Origin: Argyresthia goedartella | Taxonomy: Eukaryota; Arthropoda; Insecta; Lepidoptera; Argyresthiidae | NCBI GenBank assembly: GCA_949825045.1 | Contig: OX463816.1 | Coordinates: 12,705,579-12,769,578 of the forward strand | DNA: 64,000 nt | Reading direction: 5' to 3' | Shown here: in pieces, positions 1 to 10,765 of the stretch | Position numbering within the stretch: the stretch's first letter is position 1 | How the letters are laid out: the number at the start of each line of letters is the position of its first letter | Made by a program: the position numbers and the translations under genes | Notes under the pieces: model-generated | The model's database searches: none | What the model was told of the DNA's origin: nothing | Seen by the model: the letters and a program-made list of their open reading frames with translations, nothing else

Positions 1-966
1 TACGATTAAACCAATTTTAAAAACATTTGTGCCACTCCTCTGTGGTGACTTCATAAACATGTTTTTTATGCTTTGCGACAGCCTCTTCTGGTGATGAAAA
101 TCGTTGACCGCGTAATTGGTTCTTAATTTTTGGGAACAGAAAAAAGTGACAAGTCGGTACTGTGTGCAAGATGGATCATAAGTTCTACGTTTTCACCTTC
201 GAACATTAGTTTGTCTGTCTGGCCGTCTGAAAAATGGCATTGTCGTGGTGCAAGATGATACGGCGTTTACGGTTATTTTGACGGAGTTAGTCAATAATTT
301 CTGGCAAACAAATGGTCGTGTACCAGTCACTATTCACGGTACGACGATTCTGTAAAGCTACAGAAGCCACGTGTCCAGTTTTATTTAAAAAAGGGAACAA
401 TCATTCGCTTAGATGCACTTTTCACGCGCACGGCTTTGATTGGTTTCGGCTCATCTTGAAAGACCCATAAGCTGGATTGCTGATTTGTTTTGGGATCGTA
501 GTAATAAATCCATTTTTCGTCACCTGTTACTATGTCCCACACCTATTCGACGCCCCTTCGTGGAATCTGGTAAGCATGGCATCGCACCAAGTGACGCGAT
601 CTGTTTTTTTAGCCTCAGCCAAATTAAGTGGGATCCACCGCGAGCACAGCTTTCTCACACCCAAATGTTTGTGTAGGATTGATTGTATTTGTCTCATGCC
701 TATGTCTAAGGATGCCCGAATCTCATGATAGGTCATATGCCTGTCTGTATCGATCATACGGCGCACAGCATCGATGTTATTGTTGTTCATAGCGGTAGAC
801 GGGCGATCATCACGAGATTCTTCAATGAGATTGACACGACCGCGCTTGAATTCTGCAAACTAGCTATAAATAGTCGTCTTGCATGGTGCTTTATCGCCAA
901 AAGCTGTCAAATTACACTTAAATCGTAGAAAATCATACAGCGAAAATATTCCCGAGTTAAATCCAT
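1..966 (-). pseudogene. mariner-family transposase, broken copy
   Basis: Read on the minus strand, this stretch gives a mariner (Tc1/mariner superfamily) transposase in several frames. The N-terminal piece, around 960-790, resembles the paired helix-turn-helix region. The longest open piece (790-530) holds IRASLDIGMRQIQSILHKHL followed by KLCSRWIPLNLAEAKKTDR, the linker region of mariner proteins. Pieces near 410-330 and 120-1 resemble the middle and the C-terminal end (EEAV and EEWHKCF-NWF motifs). Frameshifts and stops separate the pieces, so no functional protein is expected. The 3' inverted repeat lies outside the window. Family assignment is by motif; the subfamily is not determined. Confidence 0.85.
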
Positions 967-1552
967 GTTAATGTAGACGCGCAATTTTTAAAATGGCGTC
1001 ATAATATAAAAACATTTGACAGTCAGATGATACAACTAAAGAGTTCCATTTTCAAAGGTTGTAATTACTTTTTAAATATTTTTTATGTAAGTGGCCAGTT
1101 CCGGAAACTTAAAGTGTGACCTATGTATCAACATAAGTAATATTTTGTCCATTCTGTCGTCCTGCCATAAAACAATTAGTACGCGTATACAAAGAGACAA
1201 ATTCTGGTGGATAAATACAAATTTCACTGCATTAAGAGACAATAGACTATTTCAATTGTCTTCATAGATAAGGCCGGCGTCAGAATAAAGTCTTTCACTT
1301 TATAAGATAATTTCTGGAAAACTTTGTTGAGTATGGATATTGCATAGCATTAGCTGACCACAAAATATACACTCATCTACAAAAATAGATTACTTACCAA
1401 CAAAAATACTTCAAATAATGGCATTTACAACGAAGTGAAAAATGTTGCTAACTTCTATTATGAACAATAATACCTGAATTGATTGTGTATTGTATTTTCC
1501 GCCACCTATGCTTAACTCACGTTACGATGCGCCAATCGACAATGTTCGGCCG
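967..1552. other. unassigned AT-rich spacer
   Basis: No open frame, RNA gene or clear repeat is visible here. It lies between the mariner copy and a truncated LINE and is probably intron of the TXNDC11-like gene or decayed transposon sequence. Confidence 0.4.
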
Positions 1553-2610
1553 TATTGTTTGGTACAGAGCTACAATTTGATGGTGAGGTAAAGTACCTTG
1601 GTGTAATACTAGATAGCAAGCCAAATTGGAGCAACCATACGAACAACAAGATTGATAAAGCAACAGTCACAATTTGGCAAACCTGGCGGCTAACCCCAAA
1701 ATCCACCCCCTGGCTTTACTCAGCTTTCATCAGACCTATAATAAGCTACGGCGCGATAGTCTGGAAAACACGAACCAAACTATCCAATGTCGAAGCAAAA
1801 CTACAACGACTCCAGAGGCTGGTTTGCATGGCAGCAACGGGATGCATGAGGACCACACCCACTGCGGCCTTAGAAGCCATACTGGGTCTGCCGCCGTGAT
1901 ACCTCTTCATCAGACTGGAGGCGGCTGCAACAGCGGTGCGTCTTAAAAAACTCAATCTGTGGAGACATGCTAGGGTACCCCACACTGAAATACCCTGCAG
2001 TAGATAAAGGGACATAGTGGCTCGCGCAGCTACGACGCAGCCGACGCTGTAGTAAGGTTGGGTTCGGAACAGACGTTGCAGGGACCAAAACCCATAATAC
2101 CACTGCCATTAAGCTGGTTGAGGAAGACCCTACGACAGCACGCAAAGGTAACTCACCAATTTTATTAGTCAACCTTGAATACCTGCAAGCAAGCCAGACA
2201 GGCCCTCCCGATGATCAGACCCGGATTATCACGTAAGCTTCCGAAGCTAAAGAGGTCACAGCTCCGCTTGGTGACCGGAGCGATGACAAGACATGCATTG
2301 CTACACAAACAATTACACACTCTAGGTGTTACAGACAGCCCACCGTGCAGCGCCTGCATGGAGGTCGAGAAGACAGCCATCCACATCCTGCTGGAATGTT
2401 CCGGCGTGGCCACCTACCGGGCAACACTTCTCGGGTCGCCGAGGTCGCACCAGGAAGTTGTCGGCAACATCAAGGGTTTGCTAGGCTTCCTACAGGATCA
2501 GGGATGGCAGGAGTAGTGACCCCAACCCACATCACGCAAAATAGGCATAAATTTATGTCGTTGAGTTGCAGAAAAATCGGCCCGCGATACTATAACTAAA
2601 ATTATAACTT
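1553..2610 (+). pseudogene. 5'-truncated LOA-like LINE, C-terminal part, RNase H deleted
   Basis: The frame at 1555-1899 (FGTELQFDGEVKYLG, then LQRLQRLVCMAATGCMRTTP) matches the post-RT region of the full LINE at 46-49 kb. The frame at 2175-2516 (LRLVTGAMTRHALLHKQL, CSACMEVEKTAIHILLEC) matches the C-terminal CxxC...H...C end of the same protein. The bridging sequence near 2040-2095 skips the RNase H domain found between these blocks in the long copy, so about 0.5 kb has been lost. The 3' UTR shares the CACGCAAAATAGGC stretch with 49145-49165. The copy is dead: truncated, deleted and frameshifted. It still has the full C-terminal Cys-His motif, whereas the long copy has Tyr in place of the last Cys. 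Confidence 0.85.
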
Positions 2611-3015
2611 CGGCCGGATATTCGGCTATACGGATCCACAGTTGACCGGATATCCGGTAACTATAAAAACTACTATCAGTTTTAGTTATCCCTTAAGATC
2701 AGGATTAATGGAATGGCACAAGTTAGCTTATAAAACCTCATGTATATAGCCACTTGTTTCATCCAAATGTAAATAAAGTACAGAAGGTTCAGCATAAAAC
2801 TAAATTATGTTAAAAATACAGTGAACTGCGATAGCGATAACGCAACAAAGGCAGTTATTTAACAAACCGATTTTATCACAATGCTACCTATTGTTGATAA
2901 ATATGGAATGGAACATAACATATTTGGTTAGCTGAAAACAATGGCCTCTGTGCTGACTGAAAACACACTAATCGTCATTAGCAAGACACACCGACGCTAA
3001 TGACAATTTTAAATG
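2611..3015. other. unassigned spacer
   Basis: AT-rich sequence with no supported gene. Short self-complementary words occur near 2660-2700 (GGATATCCGG) and near 2970-3003 (CATTAG/CTAATG). Nothing else stands out. Confidence 0.35.
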
Positions 3016-3668
3016 CAGTAAACATAAACATGTAAAAACAGGTACACATATTGCTCTTGGCCCCACACACTAGGATACCCTGTGTTGTGGAAACCAGAAA
3101 CAGCGACGTCACGCACATTATGTTTTCTTCCTCCCCAGTCAAAGAAGACTTGTCAAAGTTAATCCGAGAATAGTGCTAACTCGCTTTCTATCTGTTCAGT
3201 ACCGTCGGGAGGGACTATGTAGCTATTGAAGACACCGGGTTTCGAAATTGGGACCACTCGCTTGTGAGGCAGAACCTCGGCTACACCGCAGAGCAGGGGT
3301 GGTCTAAAATAGACCCTACGGAAATACGCGGTGTCGTCAATAACTTACCCTGGTATCGTTCCATAGCATGAGTCTCGCTCTCGCTCGGCAGAGCATCGAC
3401 GCAAAGCTCGAGCGCGAGCTCCTCTGACGACTCCGCCGTGAAGCAGATCTCGCCTCCGCGCTCTGCGACATTGAAGGCGGTGGCGTTTACGATCCGTACC
3501 TGGTATATTTGCTTACCCTCGTATCCTTGCTTACCCTGCTATCGTTCTAAAAATCCCCAGGTCTTGGATGTTTACATGTTTGTGACGTCGCTGTTTCTGG
3601 TTCCCACGACACAGCGTACCCTAGTGTGGGGCCAGAAGCAATGAATGTGTCTTTATGTAAATGTTATG
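3016..3668. repeat. inverted-repeat element of about 650 bp enclosing exon-like DNA
   Basis: The left arm (about 3016-3118) and right arm (about 3572-3668) are reverse complements over about 100 bp at roughly 80 percent identity by eye. They share blocks such as CCAGAAACAGCGACGTCAC and GGCCCCACAC. This is the layout of a MITE or foldback transposon. The interior holds a decayed copy of the neighbouring TXNDC11 exon (3349-3512) and several copies of an 18-bp word related to CTTACCCTGGTATCGTT. The part at 3140-3200 (GAGAATAGTGCTAACTCGC) also recurs in reverse near 12555-12590, so a dispersed repeat is included. No target duplication could be defined. Confidence 0.6.
3349..3512 (-). pseudogene. 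duplicated, diverged copy of a TXNDC11-like exon
   Basis: On the minus strand this stretch parallels the functional exon at 3733-3930. Shared blocks include YQV at the start, GEICF, SEELALEL (SEQLALDL in the exon) and ALPS, and the copy ends at a GTAAGT donor (3348-3343) in the same relative place. A net four-base difference after the ALPS codons shifts the frame, so the end of the copy no longer encodes the LMLWNDT block. It could be a dead duplicate or, less likely, a diverged alternative exon. It sits inside the inverted repeat described separately. Confidence 0.65.
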
Positions 3669-3732
3669 TTATGTTCTTACCCAGGTATCTTTGCTTAACC
3701 TGGTATTGTTATACCCTAATATCGTTGCTTAC

Positions 3733-6228
3733 CCTAGTATCGTTCCACAGCATGAGTCTCGCGCTCGGCAGAGTGTCGACGCCGAGGTCGAGCGCGAGCT
3801 GCTCTGATGTCACCGCCGCGAAGCAGATCTCGCCCAGCGTGTCAGCCTCGCGGCTCTTCAGCGCCACGTGGTACCACACCTGGTAGTGCAGCGATGTCTC
3901 CGAGAGAGGTGTGTAGCCGACCGCTACCGCCTCGGAGGGATCAAAGAATATAATTATGGAAAAATAAAACAAGTGATTAAAAATCTAATTGTGCGAATGA
4001 CCATGAACATTAAAATTACGCGCAATTCAGTAATTTTGTTAAACAAAGCAGTAATTTTGTCAAACAAAAACTGGTCATATGTTTAAATACCAGCCATATA
4101 ATAACAGTGTTGAACAAACAAAACTAACTTAGCGCCACCTTTTCGCATATGGGGTAGCAAAAGTTGCGCCCACGATGAGTTATGGGGAAATTAAAGTTTC
4201 CCCAGGATGTTTCCAATCACCTTAAACACCCCTATAATATGAATTAAAATAAATTTACTCATTGGCAACTTATGTACAGCGCCAGAAACAATACCACATT
4301 TGAATTCTGCATAACTAGATATATTTATAGAAAGTGTATTGTTGTAGTCACATTTTGTGGTCATAATATGATTTACCTAATTAGATTTTAATTATTAATT
4401 CGTTAATTAGTATGATCGCTCATACATGATTCACATCCTATAAGTAGTAATAATGTGGCTCCTCATTATTACTTCAAATTAATAATTATGCTGTGATTGT
4501 CTAATATGTAAAAAAATAAATTAGAGCAGGACCTCTTTAATCTGAACTCCGAAAATTTACCCCCATTCCGATTTGTGAAGTGTTTGGATTATAGTACAAA
4601 AAAAATATATTTTTTTATGAAATAAAAGTAATAGTATTTTGAAATTTTGAATGCATATTCATCTATAACCTTTATATTTATTAATCCGAGGTATTTAATG
4701 ACAAATAAAAAGCTTTATCGCGCAATTTACGTAAAAGCATTTTTTCTGGCAACGCAATAGCAACACAAAATGGCGGACAAGACAATAGCAAATGCACATG
4801 ACAAGTACTCGACATTTGGTAGGCAAATGGCGAGACGCAGATGCAGCGAGTGAAAAAGTGCAGGTGGGGGTGGGGCATTCGGATTACAGCGGTGTTCAGA
4901 TTAGAAGGAGTTCCGATTAAAGAGGTCCTGCTGTACTAACTCTATCTAATGGCAGTTTTAATGAAAGTCTGTTAATATCGCATCCACATACATAGATTGT
5001 TAATAAAGCATTGGTACGAAAAGCGAATGCCTTTTGTTTATTCAACTGTGCAATTTAGTAAGTTAATTTTATATAAAGCTTTATTAAATCTGTTGTCAGA
5101 CGTTGAAAGACAGTTTTATTAATACTTACATCACAAACTGACAATAAATTGACTAGGTCCTCAGTGTTGGCCACCCTCCTCATAGGTCTCATAATCAGTT
5201 CCAGGAAGTTAATCATGCTTTGAGCATCCCTTGGACCTGAAAAGCAATGTTCATAGTTAAATGATAATATAAAATAGGTTTTAAACAAATACTTTTTAAT
5301 CTGTACAATTATATTGATATGTTATTAAATAATTTCTATAAATAATTTTACCCAATTTTCAATATTACCCCCAAAAGAAAGTTATGATAAATATTTGTAC
5401 CTTTATAGAGTATTCCTCTGGATGTGACCGTGTACGCCATTATGATCGGCCATGATGGTATTTTGTTGTGTTGCAAGCGACACTCACTGCCGGGATTCCA
5501 GCAGTTGATGGCGGAAAAGTGAACCTGCAGCAAATAAATAAAGAAAATAGGTTTAGCAGCATAGATAGATACAGTACATAGATACTTATTATGATAATCC
5601 CAATAATAATAAAAAATAAGTCAAATAAATAAGTAGAATAAAATAATGAATAATGCATCAAGAAGTTTTAAACTACCAAGATTCATCTAAAATTGATTAT
5701 ATGGACTTACTCTGTCAGTCAACACTGATGCTGCTTTTTCAAATTCCCACCGAACATGCTGACACTCTGCATCCCACGGTGCATAGTAAATGACGAAGGA
5801 GACATCAGCTCTATTGATGGCAGTCAAAGCTGGGCTTAGTTGTCCTCGATACCAGTCTGTTACTACAGAGTCACGGCTGAAGAATCTTGATGCTATGGGC
5901 TGCTTAGATACTTTTGTTGGTCTAAAAAAATATATAAATAGCTAGTCAGCTATTTTTTTAAGATTTACAGTGACGTCAACAAAAGTTACATGTGTGTTGT
6001 TTTGGTAGTAAGAACTTACGAGTTGTGAAGGGCTCCAAAAGTGGTCAGGGCTAGGACTAGACATAGAACTAATTCTAACAGAAGCATCATAAAAGACTCC
6101 CTGTTTTCTGTATATTGTGCCACTTGTGAAGTTTCTGTTGATTTTGTGTCATCGCTGGACGGACTCCGCGAAATTCTGTTTTGTGACGTGACCTGTGAAA
6201 TATCCTCAGAGTCCGCCGTTGGAAACAT
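3733..6228 (-). CDS. TXNDC11: thioredoxin domain-containing protein 11-like, 5' part (five exons)
   Basis: Exons on the minus strand: 6228-6020, 5921-5711, 5524-5401, 5236-5130 and 3930-3733. All have GT donors and AG acceptors and their phases agree, giving 283 residues. The ATG at 6228 begins MFPTADSEDISQV. Residues about 47-68 form one hydrophobic membrane segment (MLLLELVLCLVLALTTFGAL), so the protein should be a single-pass ER membrane protein with its thioredoxin folds after it. Exon 2 holds a thioredoxin-like core with APWDAEC in place of a CxxC, so that domain is probably not a redox domain. Exons 3-5 (INCW, FLELIMRPMRR, LGEICFAAVTSEQLALDLG) follow the TXNDC11 order. In vertebrates the family acts in the ER in glycoprotein folding, DUOX maturation and degradation. 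The C-terminal half is not in the window. Intron 4 contains a MITE. Gene identity is by motif order. Confidence 0.75.
4524..4933. mobile_element. pogo/Tigger-type MITE, 410 bp
   Basis: The ends are inverted repeats. The left end reads GAGCAGGACCTCTTTAAT and the right end, reverse complemented, reads CAGCAGGACCTCTTTAAT; both continue into a GAACTCC block. A TA dinucleotide flanks each side (4522-4523 and 4934-4935), the target duplication expected of Tc1/mariner/pogo elements. The terminus resembles the CAG-start, GACC-containing ends of Tigger/pogo elements. The interior has no transposase frame, so it is non-autonomous. It lies in intron 4 of the TXNDC11-like gene. Confidence 0.75.
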
Positions 6229-6950
6229 TACACGTCATTCAAAAATAATAAGCTAATAACAAAAGTTGGCCACCGTATGTTTTACATTGCAGATAAGATG
6301 TATTTGTAGCTTTATCACTGCCTATGCTAGGCATTTGAAAATATTTTCATTTAAAGCTGAATTCACGAATGTTTCTGTAAATCTCGCAATAATCTTTGCG
6401 AGAATTGGATTTGCTTTGACATATCTGTCAATCGGAGAGAAAGTAACTTTCAACGCTGGATTGTATGCACCCTTTTATGTTTTTAGCTTTAGTTAACGCT
6501 GGACAAATGTTGTGGAGTAAAGAATTACGTTGATATTGCAGTTTTTTTTTTATAATTTGTTATGGCCCGGCCCAATCAGCTAGTCCCGCCCGAGAACCCG
6601 TCGTCGTTTTTTCCTCTTCAGAATAATGAATGATTGAAATTAATGAAAGATTGAATGAATGTCGCTATGAAAAAACAAGTATCTTTGTCTGTGGTTCGTG
6701 CACGCCATCTTGTTTTTGAAAACTTAACTTGTTTTGGAATCGGGATTCGGGTAACGACGAAGTTGTGTCATATTTTTGCGTTTCAACGGCTATTTTCCAA
6801 TGAAGGTGAAAATTTGGTAGTTTAAGTTACGTCTGCATAAAAGAAAGAATACGAAGTGTTTTTGATGCATGTTTCACAAGAATTCTAGAGCATTGTTATG
6901 TTTTCTGATCAGCCTTGACAAATTGTAGTGTTGAAAGTAAAGCTCTCAGG
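6229..6950. promoter_or_regulatory. shared divergent promoter region, TXNDC11-like / nudE
   Basis: The two start codons (6228 minus, 6951 plus) point away from each other across 722 bp with no other gene between them. The stretch must contain both 5' UTRs and promoters. A poly-T run lies at 6540-6551. No clear TATA box was found for either gene. Co-regulation is only a possibility suggested by the layout. Confidence 0.55.
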
Positions 6951-9900
6951 ATGGATTCATGTAAACAGGTCGAGCCTGATAGTTTGGACTATTGGAAGAA
7001 GCAGGCTAAGCATTACGAACAAAAGTAAGTGCACAGAAAACCCCCTAACTTGCTAAATCAGTAGGTAACAAACAGCCATTCTAATCTCGCGTAAGAAGCA
7101 TGTTCCCATGCATTTCCTACTTCTATAGCATAATTTTTTGCTTTCCAGAGCCAACGATATTCAACAAGAGCTAGACGAGTACACAGAGAATTCAGCTCAG
7201 CTTGAAAAGGAGTTGGAGGCATCACTCTTGCAAGTAGAGAAACAGAACAGAGATCTCGACCACCAAAATCAACGGCTAAAGAATGAAATTGAATCATTAC
7301 GGGTATGTCTAAGATGCTTGATTGTATTATTTATTATATAGATTGTTAATTTACATAAATATTAAAATCTACTTGAGACACATAACAAGCTAACAGTGTC
7401 CTGCAATGAGTCATCTGACATAATTTTTATTTTCAGAATAAGTTGGATAGGAGTCAGCACGAAACTACTGCCCTTGAAAATGAATTGCAAGCTCTCAAAA
7501 TGGAAAAAGACAAACAAGCAGTATATATCAGAGAACTAGAACAAAAGAATGATGACCTAGAAAGAGGACAACGGTCAGTTTTTTTATTCTTTACGCAACA
7601 AATGTTGAGGCTGATTGTTTTTTATTTCATTGCTAAAGTGCATTTTAATTTACAGTGTGATATCAGAATCAGTGTCATACATAGAAGCATTATTACATCA
7701 AGCCTATGAAAGGAATGCAGTTCTGGAGAGTGAAGTAGATGAAGTAGAAAACTTGAAAGTTAAGTTACAAAGAGCTAATGATGAAGCAAGAGGTAAGCAT
7801 GTTTTTATGTTTAGAAAGGAGCCACCCCTGAGCCCCCTATTTAATGTACTTGGTCTGAGTTGTATATTTAAAACAATTATTTGATACTTTGCTTGCAGAT
7901 CTGAAACAAGAACTTAAAGTAGTAGAGAAAGTACCACTCAAGAAAGAAGAAGACTGCAATGTGAACTCAAACACAGTTACAAACGGACACATCTCTAATG
8001 CTTCTCAACAAGTGGAAACTGAAACCCAGACAATACCTTCATCCCCACTGAAAAGTGAGTATTCATGGAGTTAAACTGAGGTATCCCTCAAAAGTACATT
8101 GACATCATATTGTTTTGGGCCTTGGAATTCACAGTATTTGTTTTGTACTTGTTAATAATATTTGTAAGATGTATGTGAACAAGCACATGCAAGAAAAATA
8201 AGAATGAAGGTATTGACAACCATACAATGAACTAACATAAAGATATGCCATAGTGAAACTTAGAGTGAAAACTTGTTCTGATATTTCAGGAGAAATCAAT
8301 GGGAATGCAATGACGCCATCATCCAGAGTGTCAGCTATCAACATAGTTGGAGATCTTCTGAGAAAAGTTGGGGTAAGTCACAGCAACTCTGTTCTATTGT
8401 TCAAAGCTGGTGCAGTCATTGTTATAGCATTTCTCACATTAGAGTGTATCAACTTATGAATGCCATGTACCTCCTATACTTGGTAACAGAGTAACTTCTG
8501 TCTAGGCTTGACAAACTGGATTCTATCCAATATTTAAGTTGAAGAATGACCTAGTTTCACATGTAATACTGGCAACAAACATCAAAGCCTTTAAATGTTA
8601 AACTTAAAAATGGCCTTTAAAGTTGGTGTGATATGGTATAGCAAACAAGACATTTGTAACAAAAACACTAGAGTATTTGATGACAAAATGGTGGCCAGAG
8701 AGAATTCTATAAATATCTATTAGTTATTGGGTAATAGGGTGCACATAACATAACACAATTTATTTGCTCTTCAAACATACATATTTCTTATTATAATGTA
8801 TGGTATTTATTTATGTCATATTTGTTTATTTATTGTGGGTATGGTGAAATACGAATTATGTATGTATATATCATTATCACTATGTATAGCAATAAATGAA
8901 ATATTTAAAATTACAAAAGTGTTTTCATTGCATTTGTTTCTTGGGATAATAACTGTGGTGCATTTATTTCCCAAACAAATCACATTATTTGCTCACATCC
9001 ACATTATATATCTATAACACTACTCACTTGGGGCATCATGGTTTGCACTCTTAATTTACATGTTAAACTAGACAGTGCACCCCCAGCTTACTAGTTAAAA
9101 AGGCAGCGGAGATTTGATCTAAACCAACATTATTTCTGGAGAAATGACAGATAATCAAATAGTTGGCTTTGATTTGACTGTGGTGTTTACATCATTTTCA
9201 AGTCCACCTGAGAACTGGAAGCATAAATATTTGACATATAGAAAATTTATTCGAGTCCAGGTGATTATGACATTAAATCATTATATGTATACATAAGAGT
9301 CGCTGACAGTTTAATTAGCATATATTTTCGATGCGTCATTATTCATGCTCCTGGCTCAGAATCCAAATGCACAGTACAAACAACCTCGTATGCGGGGCAT
9401 TTCTCCATGCTTATTGCTTAGGTTATGCTGGCGCTAACACTTGCGAGGGAAATCATTCCGTGGATATAATGCCAAGTCTGTCAAGTCGCCACTCCCGATC
9501 TGCACGGGGCGAAGCACCTTGAATCCGCCCAAAGCTGTTACTATTATCCATTTTGTTTGTAGATTTATGATATTAATTTAGGCACAGCCCCAAATAATGA
9601 CAATTCCATGAACTGACAATGAAAAAGAAAACTAATAGGATTATGTTGATTTATTAATGGTGTGTTATATTCACATAATATTGTTATTCGCCAGTTACCC
9701 TGATTTTGCATGGTTGTTTAGTTTTGCTTGTATGTAGTGTGCATGTTTTTATATTGCTTCCAGCTTGAGAGGTTTCTTTGCCGTGAGTGTGGTAAGGTGA
9801 AGTGCGGGTGCGAGGTAGATCCCGCCGCCGTCGCCGCCGCCACCACTCCGAACTCGGGCGTGCACTCTGACGCCGCAGACACAGTGTCACACGACTCCGG

Positions 9901-10159
9901 CACAGATTCCGTTGAACACAGGGACGCTAGTTTGGCCCGACGGCATTCAGGACCTCACATAGATCAGACTCGACCACCGCTGTCGTACAGAAACTCTGAA
10001 CAGCCCTTCGCCCGGTCTGCGCATGGCGACAACGGAAAGCTGAGGAGATCGTTCGCCGTGCGCTCTAGGGAAGGCATCGGGAATCTGCTCAGTTCTATAA
10101 GAAAGAACCAAGACACGACGAAGCCTAGTAGAATAGTACGGAATTTATACGAATTGTAG
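6951..10159 (+). CDS. nudE: nuclear distribution protein nudE (NDE1/NDEL1 family)
   Basis: Seven exons: 6951-7024, 7149-7302, 7437-7573, 7656-7792, 7899-8054, 8290-8372 and 9764-10159. Junctions are GT-AG and phases agree, giving 378 residues. Residues 1 to about 180 are a long coiled coil carrying the family pattern: DYWKKQAKHYEQK, ANDIQQELDEYTENSAQLEKEL, RELEQKNDDLERGQR, AYERNAVLESEVDE and DLKQEL. Exon 6 ends INIVGDLLRKVG, the conserved block before ALE-KLASCR in other NudE proteins. NudE binds LIS1 and dynein and tunes dynein force, acting in nuclear migration, mitosis and cargo transport. Exon 7 begins LERFLCRECGKVKCGC, followed by low-complexity Ala/Ser/Thr and a basic tail. An alternative 3' exon at 10655 encodes the expected ALETKLASCR, so this gene probably has two C-termini. 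The start ATG follows an AAGCTCTCAGG leader and there is no earlier in-frame Met. Confidence 0.9.
8373..9763 (+). other. nudE intron 6, no gene seen
   Basis: An AT-rich intron of 1.39 kb. Short open stretches on both strands show no domain. No transposon ends were found. The size and the long gap before an unusual exon are the only notable points. Confidence 0.6.
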
Positions 10160-10278
10160 ATTAGCTAATGAATTTTTAAGTAGTTATTAGAGATTTTTTG
10201 TAAATAGTACAACAAATGTGCCTATCTAACCGACTGTATTGTTATCAAATATGATATTCATATACAAATTGAATGCTC

Positions 10279-10312
10279 ATATTCGCCATTGTATATATAC
10301 AATGGCGAATAT
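10279..10312. repeat. perfect 34-bp palindrome
   Basis: The left half ATATTCGCCATTGTATA is exactly the reverse complement of the right half, with no loop. It lies 120 bp after the nudE exon 7 stop and could form a cruciform in DNA or a hairpin in the 3' UTR of the long isoform. Confidence 0.85.
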
Positions 10313-10331
10313 TCTCTATTTCATTTTATAT

Positions 10332-10510
10332 AACGGGGCTAATTGGAATTGGAGGGGCTAATTGGAACTAACAGAAATAAAAGATTTGGCTGCATATATT
10401 TGTCTCCTAGCAATGGTAGTTTTTGGTGTTTGTCATCTGGCAACAAAATACAACTACCATAACTAGGAGAAAAAATATAGGCAGCTTAGCCATTCAAATT
10501 AGCCCCGTTT
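10332..10510. mobile_element. short foldback MITE, about 180 bp
   Basis: The ends are inverted copies of AACGGGGCTAATT. The inner arms also pair: CTGCATATATTTGTCTCCTAG near 10392 matches the reverse of CTAGGAGAAAAAATATAGGCAG near 10465. The short, coding-free, largely self-complementary form is typical of a MITE. The flanks are TAA-rich, so a TTA/TAA target is possible. It lies between the two alternative nudE 3' exons. Confidence 0.7.
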
Positions 10511-10654
10511 AACCGGTACCCAGTGCCATATCATTGTGTATTCTGAGTTACATGTTGTCCATGCTGCATGCTTCCTCGCGGTGTCGGCGGTAACAACAAT
10601 ATTTCCTCATTTACTAATATTAACATCATTCATGTGTAATTTTCTTCATTGTAG

Positions 10655-10765
10655 GCCTTGGAAACCAAGTTAGCGTCGTGTCGTGGCACTATTAGAGCTA
10701 AAGACCACTCGCCTAATTCGAGCTCCGAAGTCAATAAGGACTACAGGTGTGTACTCAAGAATTAG
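10655..10765 (+). CDS. nudE: alternative 3' exon of nudE (ALE-KLASCR block)
   Basis: An acceptor (TTCATTGTAG, ending 10654) is followed in phase 0 by ALETKLASCRGTIRAKD. This is the block that directly follows LLRKVG in NudE proteins of other animals. Exon 6 also ends in phase 0, so a 6-to-8 splice restores the canonical order. The exon either reads on to a TAG at 10763-10765 (total 283 residues) or uses the donor GTGTGT after 10746, in which case further exons should follow. None could be recognised before PIG-Q begins on the other strand. Because it lies downstream of the exon 7 stop, the two ends are alternatives unless exon 7 uses an internal donor (for example GTACGG near 10137). Confidence 0.75.
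   Translation, partial: ALETKLASCRGTIRAKDHSPNSSSEVNKDYRCVLKN

Noticed and set aside
3212..3370. Coding-like plus-strand stretch reading DTGFRNWDHSLVRQNLGY
   Set aside because: No family recognised and it overlaps the inverted-repeat element and the antisense exon copy; chance openness is likely.
4681..4878. 65-codon minus-strand frame as a TXNDC11 exon
   Set aside because: It lies wholly inside the pogo-type MITE, and the flanking exon phases already agree without it.
9779..9820. Resemblance of CRECGKVKCGC to a Sprouty-type Cys-rich domain
   Set aside because: The match covers only about ten residues and the rest of the Cys pattern is missing.
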